Positions 35,748-46,018 of a DNA stretch of 64,000 bases are shown here, one piece after another. Both the position numbers and the translations under genes were made by a program. Source of the DNA: Planktothrix serta PCC 8927 (GTDB lineage: Bacteria > Cyanobacteriota > Cyanobacteriia > Cyanobacteriales > Microcoleaceae); contig NZ_LR734878.1 of NCBI RefSeq assembly GCF_900010725.2, positions 238,634-302,633 of the forward strand, read 5' to 3'. The notes beneath the pieces are model-generated. The model worked only from the letters and a program-made list of their open reading frames with translations, was not told where the DNA came from and made no database searches. Position 1 is the stretch's first letter, and each line of letters starts with the position of its first letter.

Positions 35748-36452
35748 TTAGGAAATATCCGTTTGATTTTGGAGAAGATTTTGAGTCATAGAGGCTAACT
35801 TTTCTAAACTCTCTTCTAATTCTGTAGCCCGTTTTTTAGCGGTTAGTTTGCGTTTGATGGCTTCGCGTGCTAAATCTTCTCGATTTCGTTTCAACGCCTC
35901 TACAGCGACTCGATTCCAAGAATTCATCTCGTCTAAAGCTTGTTTATATTGAGGATGAACATCATCCCACGCCACCCGAATTTCCGCTAACACTTGATTT
36001 AACAAATGATTGGCATCTTGTGGTGGTGTTCCCATGAAGGCTTGTTTGAGAGGATCAGATAAGGTATCAACATTAATATCACGAAGAAGCGGAATAAAAT
36101 TTTCAACCTGTTGACTTTTACTGACCCCGGTAACACACCAAGTTGCAAAGTGTTCACAATTATTAAATAGTAAATTATATTGTTTTTCTCCTAAGCGACT
36201 TTGAGCACGATTAAGGACGGTATCGGGAATATAACGAATGGGATACCGTCGCTGATGAATTTTTTGACCTTTGGAAAAGGTATCTAGGGAAGTTCGTTCA
36301 ATAATTTCACTGGGTTTGCGATAATGAATGACGCTTCCATCCCCACAGTCAATGCCATGATGTTCATATAAACCTTCTAGGTTATAAAATTCTCGAAAAA
36401 CATAGATTTGGTCGCCTCTTGCCATTATATTTTTAAGGGTTTCTCCACTCAC
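35748..36452 (-). CDS. LRAT/NlpC-P60-like domain protein
   Basis: 234 residues. Lecithin-retinol-acyltransferase-type fold: His in LYEHHGIDCGDGSVIHY (residues about 29-45) and catalytic Cys in FNNCEHFATWCVTG (about residues 96-109), the NCEHF signature. In bacteria such proteins are thought to be acyltransferases or thiol hydrolases of unknown substrate. The C-terminal about 90 residues are helical and charged (WDDVHPQYKQALDEM ... RKLTAKKRATELEESLEKL), possibly coiled coil. Stand-alone gene. Confidence 0.8.
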   Translation of the reverse strand: MSGETLKNIMARGDQIYVFREFYNLEGLYEHHGIDCGDGSVIHYRKPSEIIERTSLDTFSKGQKIHQRRYPIRYIPDTVLNRAQSRLGEKQYNLLFNNCEHFATWCVTGVSKSQQVENFIPLLRDINVDTLSDPLKQAFMGTPPQDANHLLNQVLAEIRVAWDDVHPQYKQALDEMNSWNRVAVEALKRNREDLAREAIKRKLTAKKRATELEESLEKLASMTQNLLQNQTDIS

Positions 36453-36505
36453 TGTTTATAGTTTAACGGTTTTGAGGCGAACATCTAGGGCGGTTATTTC
36501 ACCGA

Positions 36506-36540
36506 TATAGCACTACCAATTAAGATGTTTGACAATACTA
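36506..36540 (+). repeat. dispersed TATAGCACTAC repeat
   Basis: Second copy of the element at 34840-34874 (tatagcactaccaattaaga ...). Confidence 0.6.
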
Positions 36541-36569
36541 AACCTTGTAACAGAAGTCATAACTTACAG

Positions 36570-38495
36570 TTAAGCTATTCCCTGTTCCCTGTTCTCTGTT
36601 CCCTGTTCCCTAACGCTATATTGATTGAGAAAATTCATCACCTCAGTATCGACCAGGGGAGGCGAGAATAGATATCCTTGTCCAAATTCACAGCCGAGTT
36701 GCGCTAAAATTTCCACTTGATGACCCGTTTCAATTCCTTCAGCAACAACTTCTAAACCTAAACTATGAGCCAGGTTAATAATGGTTTTGGCAATCTCAAA
36801 ATCCTTATTCCCGACTTGGATATTTTGCACAAAAGAGCGATCTATTTTTAAGGTATCTACGGGTAACTGTTGTAAATAACTCAAAGAAGAATATCCCGTG
36901 CCAAAATCATCAATTAACAATCGAATTTTTAAGGCTTTTAATTGCTCTAATAATTCTGTTGCATGGTTAATATTCTCCATCAGATTGCTTTCGGTAATTT
37001 CCAATTTAAGGCTAAAGGGGGGAAGTTGTAAAGACTTTAAAACCTGTTCAACTTCTGCAATTAAATTGGGATGCCGGAGTTGAATTTCCGAGAGATTCAC
37101 ACTCACATATAAGTTAGGAAATTGTGGTTTCCATTGTAATAAATGCTGACAAGCTTGGGATAGAACTAATTGTCCCATTGAGACAATTAATCCGGCTTTT
37201 TCTGCTAGTTTAATTAGCTGAATGGGAGACACAAACCCCCGTTGAGGATGAGACCAACGTACTAAGGCTTCAAATCCGACTATTTGTTGAGTTTTAAGTG
37301 AAACAATCGGTTGATAATTTAAACTCAGTTGATGACGTTCAATTGCCCGTTGTAAATCGGCTTCTAATTGCAGATGTTCCGCCACAACCGTTGCCATACT
37401 GGGTTCATAAAATACCGTTGCTCCTCGTCCTTTTTGTTTGGCATAATACATAGCAGTATCTGCTGCTTGTAGATAATCTTCAGGACGTTGACTTTGGAAT
37501 TGATCCAACACAACACCAATACTGGTGGCGGATGAAATCGTCACTGTATCTAAGCGAAAGGGAAAATCTAAAGCAGCATGAATGCGTTCAATTTTGTCGC
37601 TTAAAACATTAGAATCAGCAATATCCGTGAATAAAATTGCAAATTCATCCGTTCCAACTCTAGCGACTAAATCTTTTGAACTGACACAGGTTTGAAGTCG
37701 TTGGGCAACTGCAATTAACAGTTGTTCGGCTAATAGATGGCCAAAGCCATATTTAAGCGGTTTAAACCGATCAATATCTAAGGATAAAACGGCAAAATTC
37801 TTAATTTTTTTTTGGGGATGTTGAATGGCAAATTGTAAGCGTTCTAATAATAAACTACGGTTAGCTAATCCGGTAAGTAAATCATTAAAAGCATGGCGTT
37901 CAAGTTGAGCTTTCGTTTGCAACCGTTCGGTAACATCTTGAGCTAAAACCACTTCAGAAAACTGCCCTTTCCATTCTAAAGTATGACCTGTAACTTCTAC
38001 GGCGATTAAAGTTCCATCTTTTTTCTGATGTCGCCAGAGTCCAATGCGATTGTATCCCATCTGAATTTGAGACAGGCTATCTAATAGGCGCGGAATATCT
38101 TCAGACGGTCGAATTTCTGTAATTTTCATCAACAGAAATTCCGCTTCTGAATAGCCATAATGTTGAATCGCGGCTTGATTAACGGCTAGAAATTTTAGGT
38201 TTTGCAAGTCATACACCCACATGGGTTGGGGATGAGCAAAAAATAAGGTTCGATACCGTTGTTCCGAGTTCTCTAAACGACGAGTTCCTAAACGTACAAA
38301 AAAGTAGAGCAGGACACTCGTAATTAAAACAAAAACTCCTCCTTTTATACTTTGAATTAGAGTGAGAGATTGAGAGTTAGGGGCAAGAAAAGCCAGTAGT
38401 TGATCGGATGAAAAAACCCAAATACTACTGAGAAAGGCATAAAGACTAGCTACTTGAATAGCTAGGTTTTTAGATAAAAAGCGATCGCGTGTCAC
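36570..38495 (-). CDS. PAS-GGDEF-EAL c-di-GMP signalling protein
   Basis: 641 residues. Two membrane helices at the N-terminus (about 11-60), PAS (about 78-195), GGDEF (about 205-360), EAL (about 375-620). The active-site loop reads GTDEF instead of GGDEF (RVGTDEFAIL), so cyclase activity is doubtful. The EAL part is complete: GFEALVRW, LEITESNLM, IDDFGTGYSSLSYL, and LKIDRSFV, so c-di-GMP breakdown is likely. The last residues (VREQGTENREQG) are encoded by a heptamer repeat (36577-36611), see finding. Confidence 0.93.
   Translation of the reverse strand: MTRDRFLSKNLAIQVASLYAFLSSIWVFSSDQLLAFLAPNSQSLTLIQSIKGGVFVLITSVLLYFFVRLGTRRLENSEQRYRTLFFAHPQPMWVYDLQNLKFLAVNQAAIQHYGYSEAEFLLMKITEIRPSEDIPRLLDSLSQIQMGYNRIGLWRHQKKDGTLIAVEVTGHTLEWKGQFSEVVLAQDVTERLQTKAQLERHAFNDLLTGLANRSLLLERLQFAIQHPQKKIKNFAVLSLDIDRFKPLKYGFGHLLAEQLLIAVAQRLQTCVSSKDLVARVGTDEFAILFTDIADSNVLSDKIERIHAALDFPFRLDTVTISSATSIGVVLDQFQSQRPEDYLQAADTAMYYAKQKGRGATVFYEPSMATVVAEHLQLEADLQRAIERHQLSLNYQPIVSLKTQQIVGFEALVRWSHPQRGFVSPIQLIKLAEKAGLIVSMGQLVLSQACQHLLQWKPQFPNLYVSVNLSEIQLRHPNLIAEVEQVLKSLQLPPFSLKLEITESNLMENINHATELLEQLKALKIRLLIDDFGTGYSSLSYLQQLPVDTLKIDRSFVQNIQVGNKDFEIAKTIINLAHSLGLEVVAEGIETGHQVEILAQLGCEFGQGYLFSPPLVDTEVMNFLNQYSVREQGTENREQGIA
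36577..36611 (+). repeat. heptamer short tandem repeat (GTTCCCT, 5 copies) inside a CDS end
   Basis: ATTCCCT-GTTCCCT-GTTCTCT-GTTCCCT-GTTCCCT on the plus strand; it is the 3' coding end of the GGDEF/EAL gene on the minus strand, which stops at 36570-36572. Confidence 0.85.
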
Positions 38496-38634
38496 TGTAA
38501 AAATACAGTCTGACGACTGCTGCGGGCTGAGATTTGCATGACTTAAAGTTTAAACTAAATTGCTAAGTTTGCAGAAGGGTACTAAACGCGCTAAAGTTTT
38601 AAAGGTTAGTCGTGGCTTGCATCTTCAGAAAATT

Positions 38635-41298
38635 ATGAGCGTTTCTCCCAGTGCCTCCTCTCCACCTTCACTACCTGATCATTCGCTTCCCCCAAATGCC
38701 GACTATCGCCAGCTTGATCGGGAAAAGTTATCGGAAATGATGCAACGCTATATCGAAGTCAAGGAACAATATCCCCATGCCTTACTGTTATTTCGGGTGG
38801 GGGATTTCTTTGAGTGTTTTTTTCAAGATGCCATTACAATAGCGCAAGAATTGGAATTAGTGCAAACCACGAAACATGGGGGAAAAGAAATCGGGCGAGT
38901 TCCGATGACGGGTGTTCCCCATCATGCAGTAGAACGCTATGCTACGATGCTATTAGAAAAAGGCTATGCGGTGAGCATTTGTGATCAAGTCGAAGATGCG
39001 GAAATTGCAGCCAGAGAAAAACGTCAAGTGCGTCGAGAAATTACCCGGATTTTAACCCCTGGAACTCTCACCGATGATGGGATGCTCAAAGGTCGTCTGA
39101 ATAATTATTTAGCAGCAGTTGTGATTGCTGGGGAGCATTGGGGGTTAGCTTATGCGGATGTTTCAACCGGGGAATTTTTAACAACACAAGCGCAAAATTT
39201 AGAACAATTAACCCAGGAGTTAATGCGGCTACAACCCTCGGAAGTTTTAGTTCCAATTAATGCGCCGGATCTGGGAAAAATGTTACGTCCAGGAGAAAAA
39301 TCAACTCAGTTACCGGATTGTTTACCGAATTGTTTTTGTTATTCGTTGCGATCGCAATTTCCCTTTAGTTTAAGTGAAGCTAGAAATCAGCTTTTAGAAC
39401 AATTTCAACTGCGGTCTTTAGAAGGTTTAGGCTGTGATCATTTGCCTTTAGGAGTGCGGGCGGCAGGAGGATTATTAGATTATTTAGATGATACTCAAAA
39501 GGAAAATCCTGTTCCTTTACAACGACTGCGTACCTATACAATTACGGATTATTTAATTTTAGATTATCAAAGTCGTCGCAATTTAGAAATTACCCAAACC
39601 GTTAGAGATGGGACGTTACATGGTTCTTTATTATGGGCATTAGATAAAACGAGTACCGCTATGGGGGGGCGGGCGTTGCGTCGTTGGTTATTACAACCGT
39701 TATTAGATCTCCGAGGAATTCGAGCCCGTCATGATACAATTCAAGAGTTAGTTGAAAACCATGAATTAAGATATCAATTACAACAATTACTTCGCCAAAT
39801 TTATGATTTAGAACGATTAACGGGACGGGCGGGAAATGGTACAGCTAACGCCAGAGATTTAGTAGCTTTAGCAGATTCTTTAGGGAAATTACCGGAATTA
39901 TCTATTTTAGTTATTCAAGGTAATTCTCCCTATTTAAAAGCGTTGCAAACCGTCCCCCCAATTTTAGAAACCTTAGCCCATAAAATTCAAGCTTATTTAG
40001 TTGAATCTCCGCCTCAACATTTAAAAGAAGGAGGTGTCATTCGTTCGGGAATTGATGAACAATTAGATGCGATGCGGGTATTAGCAGAAGCAGATCAACA
40101 ATGGTTAGCAAATTTAGAAGTTCAAGAACGAGAACGCACAGGAATTTCTACTTTAAAAGTGGGTTTTAATAAAGCTTTTGGCTATTATATTAGTATTACT
40201 CGATCTAAAATAGATCAAGCTCCGAATGATTATATTAGGAAGCAAACCTTAACCAATGAAGAACGATTTATTACCCCAGAATTAAAGGAACGGGAAGCCC
40301 GAATATTAACCGCTAAAGATGATTTAAACCAACTGGAATATGAGCTATTTGTGCGATTAAGATCGGAAGTCGGAGAACATTCAGAATTGATTCGAGATGT
40401 GTCTCGCGCCGTGGCTGCTATTGATGTGTTATGTGGGTTAGCGGATATTGCGGTTTATCAAGGCTATTGTCGTCCTGAAATGATCAATAGTCGAGAAGTT
40501 AAAATTATTGAAGGGCGCCATCCCGTTGTCGAAAAATCCTTACCCTCTGGGTTTTTTGTGCCGAATACCGCTCAGTTAGGGTGTACGGAGGATACTTTAG
40601 AAACGGAAGGAGTTAAACCCTATTCTTACCCCGATTTAATTATTTTAACAGGGCCGAATGCCAGTGGTAAAAGTTGTTATTTACGACAAATTGGCTTAAT
40701 TCAATTATTAGCGCAGGTGGGGAGTTTTGTCCCCGCTAAATCCGCTAAATTAGGAATTTGCGATCGCATTTTTACCCGTGTAGGTGCGGTGGATGATTTA
40801 GCAACGGGTCAATCAACCTTTATGGTGGAAATGAATGAAACCGCTAATATTTTAAATCATGCTACACCCAAATCCTTAGTCTTACTCGATGAAATTGGTC
40901 GAGGGACTGCGACTTTTGATGGCTTATCAATTGCTTGGTCGGTGGCGGAATATTTAGCCACAGAAATTCGGTCTCGGACGATTTTTGCCACCCATTATCA
41001 TGAATTAAATGAATTAGCTTCCATTATTCCCAATGTGGCTAACTATCAAGTTACTGTTAAAGAATTACCCGATAAAATTATATTTTTGCATCAAGTTCAA
41101 CCCGGAGGAGCCGATAAATCTTATGGAATTGAAGCGGGACGGTTAGCGGGTTTACCGGATGTGGTGATTCAACGCGCTAAACAAGTGATGCGTCAAATTG
41201 AAAAGCATAGTAAAATTGCGATGGGATTGAGAAAGGGAATTAAGAAATCCGATAAAAAACAGGATGCGGGAGAACAGTTAGATATTTTTGAGGATTAA
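38635..41298 (+). CDS. mutS: DNA mismatch repair protein MutS
   Basis: 887 residues from ATG 38635; the open frame begins upstream with TTG but no family similarity appears before MSVSP. Mismatch-binding domain with the FFECF variant of the F-x-E motif (about residues 60-64), connector, clamp and ATPase domains. Walker [20 protein letters not shown]-type loop [14 protein letters not shown], Walker [17 protein letters not shown] and the His in [11 protein letters not shown]. Functional post-replicative repair of mismatches; mutL is not in the window. Confidence 0.96.
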   Translation: MSVSPSASSPPSLPDHSLPPNADYRQLDREKLSEMMQRYIEVKEQYPHALLLFRVGDFFECFFQDAITIAQELELVQTTKHGGKEIGRVPMTGVPHHAVERYATMLLEKGYAVSICDQVEDAEIAAREKRQVRREITRILTPGTLTDDGMLKGRLNNYLAAVVIAGEHWGLAYADVSTGEFLTTQAQNLEQLTQELMRLQPSEVLVPINAPDLGKMLRPGEKSTQLPDCLPNCFCYSLRSQFPFSLSEARNQLLEQFQLRSLEGLGCDHLPLGVRAAGGLLDYLDDTQKENPVPLQRLRTYTITDYLILDYQSRRNLEITQTVRDGTLHGSLLWALDKTSTAMGGRALRRWLLQPLLDLRGIRARHDTIQELVENHELRYQLQQLLRQIYDLERLTGRAGNGTANARDLVALADSLGKLPELSILVIQGNSPYLKALQTVPPILETLAHKIQAYLVESPPQHLKEGGVIRSGIDEQLDAMRVLAEADQQWLANLEVQERERTGISTLKVGFNKAFGYYISITRSKIDQAPNDYIRKQTLTNEERFITPELKEREARILTAKDDLNQLEYELFVRLRSEVGEHSELIRDVSRAVAAIDVLCGLADIAVYQGYCRPEMINSREVKIIEGRHPVVEKSLPSGFFVPNTAQLGCTEDTLETEGVKPYSYPDLIILTGPNASGKSCYLRQIGLIQLLAQVGSFVPAKSAKLGICDRIFTRVGAVDDLATGQSTFMVEMNETANILNHATPKSLVLLDEIGRGTATFDGLSIAWSVAEYLATEIRSRTIFATHYHELNELASIIPNVANYQVTVKELPDKIIFLHQVQPGGADKSYGIEAGRLAGLPDVVIQRAKQVMRQIEKHSKIAMGLRKGIKKSDKKQDAGEQLDIFED

Positions 41299-41370
41299 TT
41301 CTAAAAATCGTTTATAATCAGAATAGGGGTGCAACTTTTATTATTGATTGATTTAAAGGATGGAAACCCC

Positions 41371-41730
41371 ATGAATAAAAGATCCCCAACTAGCATTTTT
41401 AAAGTCGCTGTTTTTGGGTTAATTCCAATCACGTTAACCCTGGCTACGCCTGCTCATACAGCTATGCAATCGCGTCCAACTGTTTATGCAACTTCTGACC
41501 CATTTCTATTAGCACAGACACCTATCGGGTATTGTACCGTTGCTGACCCATCAGGAACACCGTTGAATGTTCGACAAACACCCAATGGAAAAGTGATTGG
41601 AAGTCTGAAGAATGGAACGATTGTAGCATTAGGCGTAACGGATGGAAGCGAAGGAGAAAAATGGACTAAAATTATTAACCCATTAGAAGGTTATGTATGG
41701 TCAGATTATTTAACGGATTGTAAATATTAA
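41371..41730 (+). CDS. secreted SH3-like domain protein
   Basis: 119 residues from ATG 41371. N-terminal signal peptide (FKVAVFGLIPITLTLATPAHTA, cleavage near 31) and a bacterial SH3 (SH3b-type) domain with LNVRQTPNGKVIGSLKNGTIVALG and GEKWTKI...GYVWSDYLTDCKY. Two Cys (YCTVADP, TDCKY) could bridge. It probably binds cell-wall or matrix ligands outside the cytoplasm. It lies 72 bases after mutS. Confidence 0.85.
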   Translation: MNKRSPTSIFKVAVFGLIPITLTLATPAHTAMQSRPTVYATSDPFLLAQTPIGYCTVADPSGTPLNVRQTPNGKVIGSLKNGTIVALGVTDGSEGEKWTKIINPLEGYVWSDYLTDCKY

Positions 41731-41770
41731 TCAGAATAATAGAATATTATGGAATCCAGGAAAAATCAAA

Positions 41771-41983
41771 ATGAGCAATGTCAACGAAATCTTAACAATC
41801 AATAATCTTCAAGGTTTTTCTATTCAGGAGTTTATAGAATTACTGAAAGACAAAAAAACACTCTCAGTGCAGTTGTCTGAGCAGGAAATTATAGTATTAG
41901 AAATTAGCCAAAAGTTAAAGCCTTTACCGATTGTGGAAGGTTATGTTCCTTCGGGCTGGAAATCAGCCATTTACGAGAATTAA
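41771..41983 (+). CDS. antitoxin-like protein of a PIN toxin locus
   Basis: 70 residues, helical, with no cysteine. FSIQEFIELLKDKKTLSVQLSEQE and the end LPIVEGYVPSGWKSAIYEN look like a short antitoxin of a VapBC-like pair. Stop TAA at 41981-41983 is followed after one base by the ATG of a truncated PIN domain, the usual gene order. Function inferred from context. Confidence 0.6.
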   Translation: MSNVNEILTINNLQGFSIQEFIELLKDKKTLSVQLSEQEIIVLEISQKLKPLPIVEGYVPSGWKSAIYEN

Positions 41984-41984
41984 A

Positions 41985-42152
41985 ATGACAATTGTTTTTT
42001 TAGATGCAGGAATTTTTATTGGTGCTTTATGTAGTAGCGATTTTTCTTCAAGAGGTATTAGTTTATTAGATACAATTTCTTCGCACTCTGGAAAACGCTT
42101 TTTCATATCGCACTTAAATCAGGTCAAGAAGTTGATCAAACTCAATGGCTAA
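41985..42152 (+). pseudogene. truncated PIN-domain (VapC-like) toxin
   Basis: 55 codons starting MTIVFLDAGIFIGALCSSDF, the typical first strand and acidic residue of a VapC ribonuclease, and then ending in HLNQVKKLIKLNG. The later PIN acidic residues and domain are missing. The truncation point lies inside the 3' end of the convergent ATPase gene (from 42114), suggesting that the island arrived by recombination here. Confidence 0.7.
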
Positions 42153-43376
42153 TTCTTCAGAAACAGAGTCAATAATATTTGTATCAATTAATCCCGTTTC
42201 TTCCGATATAATGGATTGACATGAACCATCCATTAAAGAGTAAACTGCTAAATCTTCTGTTAATAAAGCTTTATAGCGAGGAACAATTTTTTCTAGTTTT
42301 TTGATAACTTCATCATTAGCATCCTGATAAATTAAACCTGCTTGAAGTAAATTGTTAATTGCGGTTAAAATATAAGGGCTATGGGTGGTAATAAAAAATT
42401 GAAGATTATCAGGCTTAGAGTTAAAAACAGTAGCTATTAATTCAATAATATGTTTTTGAGAAACTGGAAAAATGTGTGCTTCTGGTTCTTCAATATATAT
42501 CGTCTGACCTCCGCCAATAGTTGATAAAAATGGTATTGTCGATAATAGAACAACTAAAGGAAGTGTTTCTTGTTGACCGGATGAACAATTAGAAATAATA
42601 ATTTTTCTTCCATCTAAAAATTCCAAAAAATCTTCTCCTTTTTCATGAAAATATTTAGCACACAAAATTTTTTCGACTAAGGGTTGTATTTTCTCCTCGT
42701 TTAGTTGTTTTCGCTGTTCTTCAAATTTATTTATTTCCATCATTCTTTTTATGAATTCATACAATGAGCCAAATGTTTCAAGGAATGGATCTAATGATTT
42801 TTGAGTTGACAAAACAGAAAATACATTTTTTTGTATATATGCAAAAAATGAACGAATCGCTGGAATAAAAAATTGAATAAAGGTAGATTCATTACCTATA
42901 TTTGTTTTTAAAAAATTCATCATTTCTATGCGAGTATCTACAGCAAATTTTGCAGGATCAGAAATGAGTTCTTCTAAATTTTTATCTTGCTTTTTTCGGT
43001 AAGATTTTCGTAATTCAGAAAAAGTATCTTTATAATAATCAGAATAAGTAAGTAAAACGGAAAACTTATTTTTACGGGAGATTTGGATAAAATGATCGTT
43101 AAGTTTATATCTCAATATAAAATCATGCTCTCCCCAGAAAATGAGAGGAAAATAATGTTTAAACTTAGCAGAGTAAAATGAATCTAATTGACGCTTGTGT
43201 TGGTCATTTTCAACGGCTTTAAGTAGGTCTGTAATAAACTCTTTAAAATAAAATAATAATTTTGCACAGACACTCTTACCACTAGCTTGAGGGCCAATCA
43301 TAATATTGATCTTCTTAACCTCTATTTCTAAGTGTTCAATTCCGGCAAAGTTATCTATAATTAATTTTTCAACCAT
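42114..43376 (-). CDS. AAA-family (ABC-like) ATPase
   Basis: 420 residues of the AAA_15/OLD-like type. Walker A IGPQASGKS (28-35), an ABC signature-like SNCSSGQQETLPL, Walker B TIYIEEPEAHIFP and switch His TTHSPYILT. Short coiled region between. There is no TOPRIM or nuclease domain on the chain, so an effector would be encoded elsewhere. It lies 127 bases downstream of the TOPRIM-like gene, same strand. Likely defence-associated. Confidence 0.85.
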   Translation of the reverse strand: MVEKLIIDNFAGIEHLEIEVKKINIMIGPQASGKSVCAKLLFYFKEFITDLLKAVENDQHKRQLDSFYSAKFKHYFPLIFWGEHDFILRYKLNDHFIQISRKNKFSVLLTYSDYYKDTFSELRKSYRKKQDKNLEELISDPAKFAVDTRIEMMNFLKTNIGNESTFIQFFIPAIRSFFAYIQKNVFSVLSTQKSLDPFLETFGSLYEFIKRMMEINKFEEQRKQLNEEKIQPLVEKILCAKYFHEKGEDFLEFLDGRKIIISNCSSGQQETLPLVVLLSTIPFLSTIGGGQTIYIEEPEAHIFPVSQKHIIELIATVFNSKPDNLQFFITTHSPYILTAINNLLQAGLIYQDANDEVIKKLEKIVPRYKALLTEDLAVYSLMDGSCQSIISEETGLIDTNIIDSVSEELAIEFDQLLDLI

Positions 43377-43503
43377 TGTGCAGCCTTTTCTGAGTGTTAA
43401 CGTTAATTATTGTAAGGTGTAGTCTGTTCATAGACTTTTATCAATAGATATAAATTAATAAAATTGCGATCGCTAACCCCATCATTATCCATCATATAGC
43501 ATT

Positions 43504-44505
43504 TTATACAAACTGATATAGAATTTTAAAGAAAACACTCAGATGATATTCAGCGTCACTCTGTTCTGAATAAAATTTTCCTATCTTTAATAGCAATTGC
43601 TCTTTGTAATTGTCTGCTGAACCACTCCAATTAGGAGGCGGTTCAATTTCACGCCAAAAGTTTTTAGCTTTTATTAAAGTTAATAACACATAAATTAATT
43701 CATTTTTGCGAGTGACATCTACGGTAGAGTTAAATTCCTGAATCCAAGATATTTTTAATTTATCGACATCAGTACAGTTTAAACCTGGACAATAGTTAAT
43801 TCTTTGAGAGGCAGTTATTAGATGATTTTTTAAATCAGGATCTTGATCAATTAATTCAGCCATATCTTTATAGATATCTGTTAGTAAAAGATTGTTTTCC
43901 TTATAAAGGGGAATATAAAGGGGATAGGGAGGCATGAAACAGCTATCAAACATTTCTTGCAATTCAGGTATAATAAAATAGGATTCTTTATGAATGAATC
44001 CTGTTACCCAAATGCGATGCTGTGGTGCAGTTTGCTGATTAACTTTGCCTTCTTGATACAGATTATAAAATATTTTTTCTGTATCTGAAAATGGATATTG
44101 CTTATTAATAGTTTGAGATTGAATATCTAAATCAACAATAGCAAAAAGTTTTTCAGGGTCTAAATGAGATTTAATTTTTGTACGGTCTGAATCAGGTTTA
44201 ATTGAATCTTGTTGTTGTAAATCTTTTAACTCAAAAAAGGTGTTAATTACATCTAGGCGATCGCCACAATTAAAAAATTCAGGTTTGTATTGACTCCAAT
44301 ATTTAGGAACACAAGCTTTATAAAAGTTCGCATCAGGCTTCTTATCCATGTCCTTATAGCTATAGCTTTCCGGTGAACCTCTCCCCCCAAGTTTGGGAAT
44401 CTTCCCTTCACACAAAACTACAATTTTATTGTCAATCCTGTTAGATTTAAGAATAATTTTACAATGTTCTTGTAATTCCTCTGGGTTCAGACTCATGTTA
44501 CTCAA
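43504..44505 (-). CDS. TOPRIM-like (DUF4435-like) putative nuclease
   Basis: 333 residues. Order of acidic residues fits a TOPRIM fold: Glu33 in IVVLCEGK, then Asp125 and Asp127 in LFAIVDLDIQ, then GFIHKESYFIIPEL (Glu174), as in the OLD/DUF4435 class. The rest is low-similarity, helical. The upstream AAA ATPase ends two bases before the start, so they form a pair, as in PARIS (AriA-AriB) and similar systems where the ATPase holds back a TOPRIM toxin. Family assignment is from motif order only. Confidence 0.65.
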   Translation of the reverse strand: MSNMSLNPEELQEHCKIILKSNRIDNKIVVLCEGKIPKLGGRGSPESYSYKDMDKKPDANFYKACVPKYWSQYKPEFFNCGDRLDVINTFFELKDLQQQDSIKPDSDRTKIKSHLDPEKLFAIVDLDIQSQTINKQYPFSDTEKIFYNLYQEGKVNQQTAPQHRIWVTGFIHKESYFIIPELQEMFDSCFMPPYPLYIPLYKENNLLLTDIYKDMAELIDQDPDLKNHLITASQRINYCPGLNCTDVDKLKISWIQEFNSTVDVTRKNELIYVLLTLIKAKNFWREIEPPPNWSGSADNYKEQLLLKIGKFYSEQSDAEYHLSVFFKILYQFV

Positions 44506-44507
44506 TA

Positions 44508-45713
44508 TTAATTTTGATTTTTAATTAATTTCAGCTTAATTACTTTAACGTGAGCAGGGGTTAATGCCTCACATAAGTCGTAAGAGTGGGTTGCTAAAAT
44601 ATATTGGTTGCTGGGTTCCCATTGTTCTAAATCAGAAATAATTTGATATTGCCAGTCTGGATGTAATGTAATTTCAATCTCATCCATTAAAACAATAGCA
44701 TCTTTTATGTCATTATGTTTTAGCCAAATATAAATACTGAGTCGTTTTAATTCGCCACGACTAAGATCTTCGGGATATAGATCTACTTCTTCACCCTGTT
44801 TATCTAATTTAAAGGTTATTTGGTTTAAATCGGGAGAAAAATTGATTTTTTTATTAATCAAAATTGAATTTATATCCTGCTTCAATAAGGCTTCATAGTA
44901 ATTACTTTCTTTTCCATCTTTTATTGCATTTCTATCTTTGTTTCTAGCATCTATAAATAATTGTTTTACCAGATCTATTGCGAGAAAATCATAAGTAAAA
45001 AAACCTGGGATTTTTGTTTTTAAGGAATTTATGTTAGAACAGTTGTTTTTTTCAGAATCATCTTTTTTTTCAGAAAATAACTTTCTATATTCTCCATTCA
45101 TAAATAGAAAATCTTGTGTTATATGAGAAGCAAAAAATACTTTTTTTGACAATTCATCTAAAAAAATTCTAGCTTTATGAGGAGATAAATTCCCTATTTT
45201 ACAAAGTAATGATTTGTATTCAACTAATTTATTTTTAGTTGAAGAATAATTACAAATAACTAATAAATTTTCCCGTTCCCATTCATCGATCACCTTGCTC
45301 ATTGCTTCAAGAGGTAGTCGAATAAAACTATTATTTTTAGAAGGAATAGAAATCGGCAGTTTTTCATTGTAAGCCTTGGAATTTATTTTGGAATTTATGG
45401 CATCAATTGTTTGATAAGCAAAAAACTCGATAGTGTGGATCTTAGAACCGTCCCAAATATCGAAGATAGCTAAAATAGTTTTCTCTGATGACTGATTAGG
45501 ATTGAATCTATGAAGTAAATTTTGTAAAAAAATCTCTCTCTCGGCAGAAGTAGAACAGTGGAGAAGGGTAAAAATCAACTGTAAGAGCGTACTTTTACCG
45601 CCCCCATTTTGACTTCCTAAAGGAAAAATTCGAGGGAAGAAATCTTTCTCAAACGTAATATCGACTTGATTTAAAGCCCGAAAATTTGGAACTTGAACTC
45701 TTAGTAAGTGCAT
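44508..45713 (-). CDS. AAA-family ATPase (ABC-like), partner of the TOPRIM-like gene
   Basis: 401 residues. Walker A GSQNGGGKST (33-42), signature LSRGELKRLSIYIWLKH, Walker B IVLMDEIEITLHP, switch His ILATHSYDL. It is the first gene of the pair; the next starts 2 bases after its stop. Size and order recall AriA of PARIS, but similarity is at motif level only. Its codon use is AT-rich compared with ndhH and other neighbours. Confidence 0.85.
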   Translation of the reverse strand: MHLLRVQVPNFRALNQVDITFEKDFFPRIFPLGSQNGGGKSTLLQLIFTLLHCSTSAEREIFLQNLLHRFNPNQSSEKTILAIFDIWDGSKIHTIEFFAYQTIDAINSKINSKAYNEKLPISIPSKNNSFIRLPLEAMSKVIDEWERENLLVICNYSSTKNKLVEYKSLLCKIGNLSPHKARIFLDELSKKVFFASHITQDFLFMNGEYRKLFSEKKDDSEKNNCSNINSLKTKIPGFFTYDFLAIDLVKQLFIDARNKDRNAIKDGKESNYYEALLKQDINSILINKKINFSPDLNQITFKLDKQGEEVDLYPEDLSRGELKRLSIYIWLKHNDIKDAIVLMDEIEITLHPDWQYQIISDLEQWEPSNQYILATHSYDLCEALTPAHVKVIKLKLIKNQN

Positions 45714-46018
45714 ACTAGACTCCTGATTGTGTGGAGTTAAAACGATACCTTAATAAAATATAGAATATAATATTGCGATCGCTAACCCCCCAAACTAATA
45801 AACCCGTTTCTCAACTAATTTAATGGATAAAATCAAGATTCTTGTTCAGAAACCCGGTTTCTGGGGGAGTACAGACCCTTACTAGGGACAAAAGGCCTTT
45901 AAGTATTTTCTGCCAATACTGCGATCTCAGACCATCCAAGTGTTCCTATAATATTAAACAATTGCAATAAAAATCCCAAGAAAGCAATAAATCCGCGTTA
46001 GGGAACACAGATAAGATT
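45714..46018. other. 305-base region between divergent genes
   Basis: Holds the promoters of the ATPase operon (minus) and ndhH (plus). Contains a HIP1 palindrome and a hairpin CAGAAACC-C-GGTTTCTG at 45847-45863, part of a dispersed cyanobacterial repeat. No gene seen. Confidence 0.45.
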
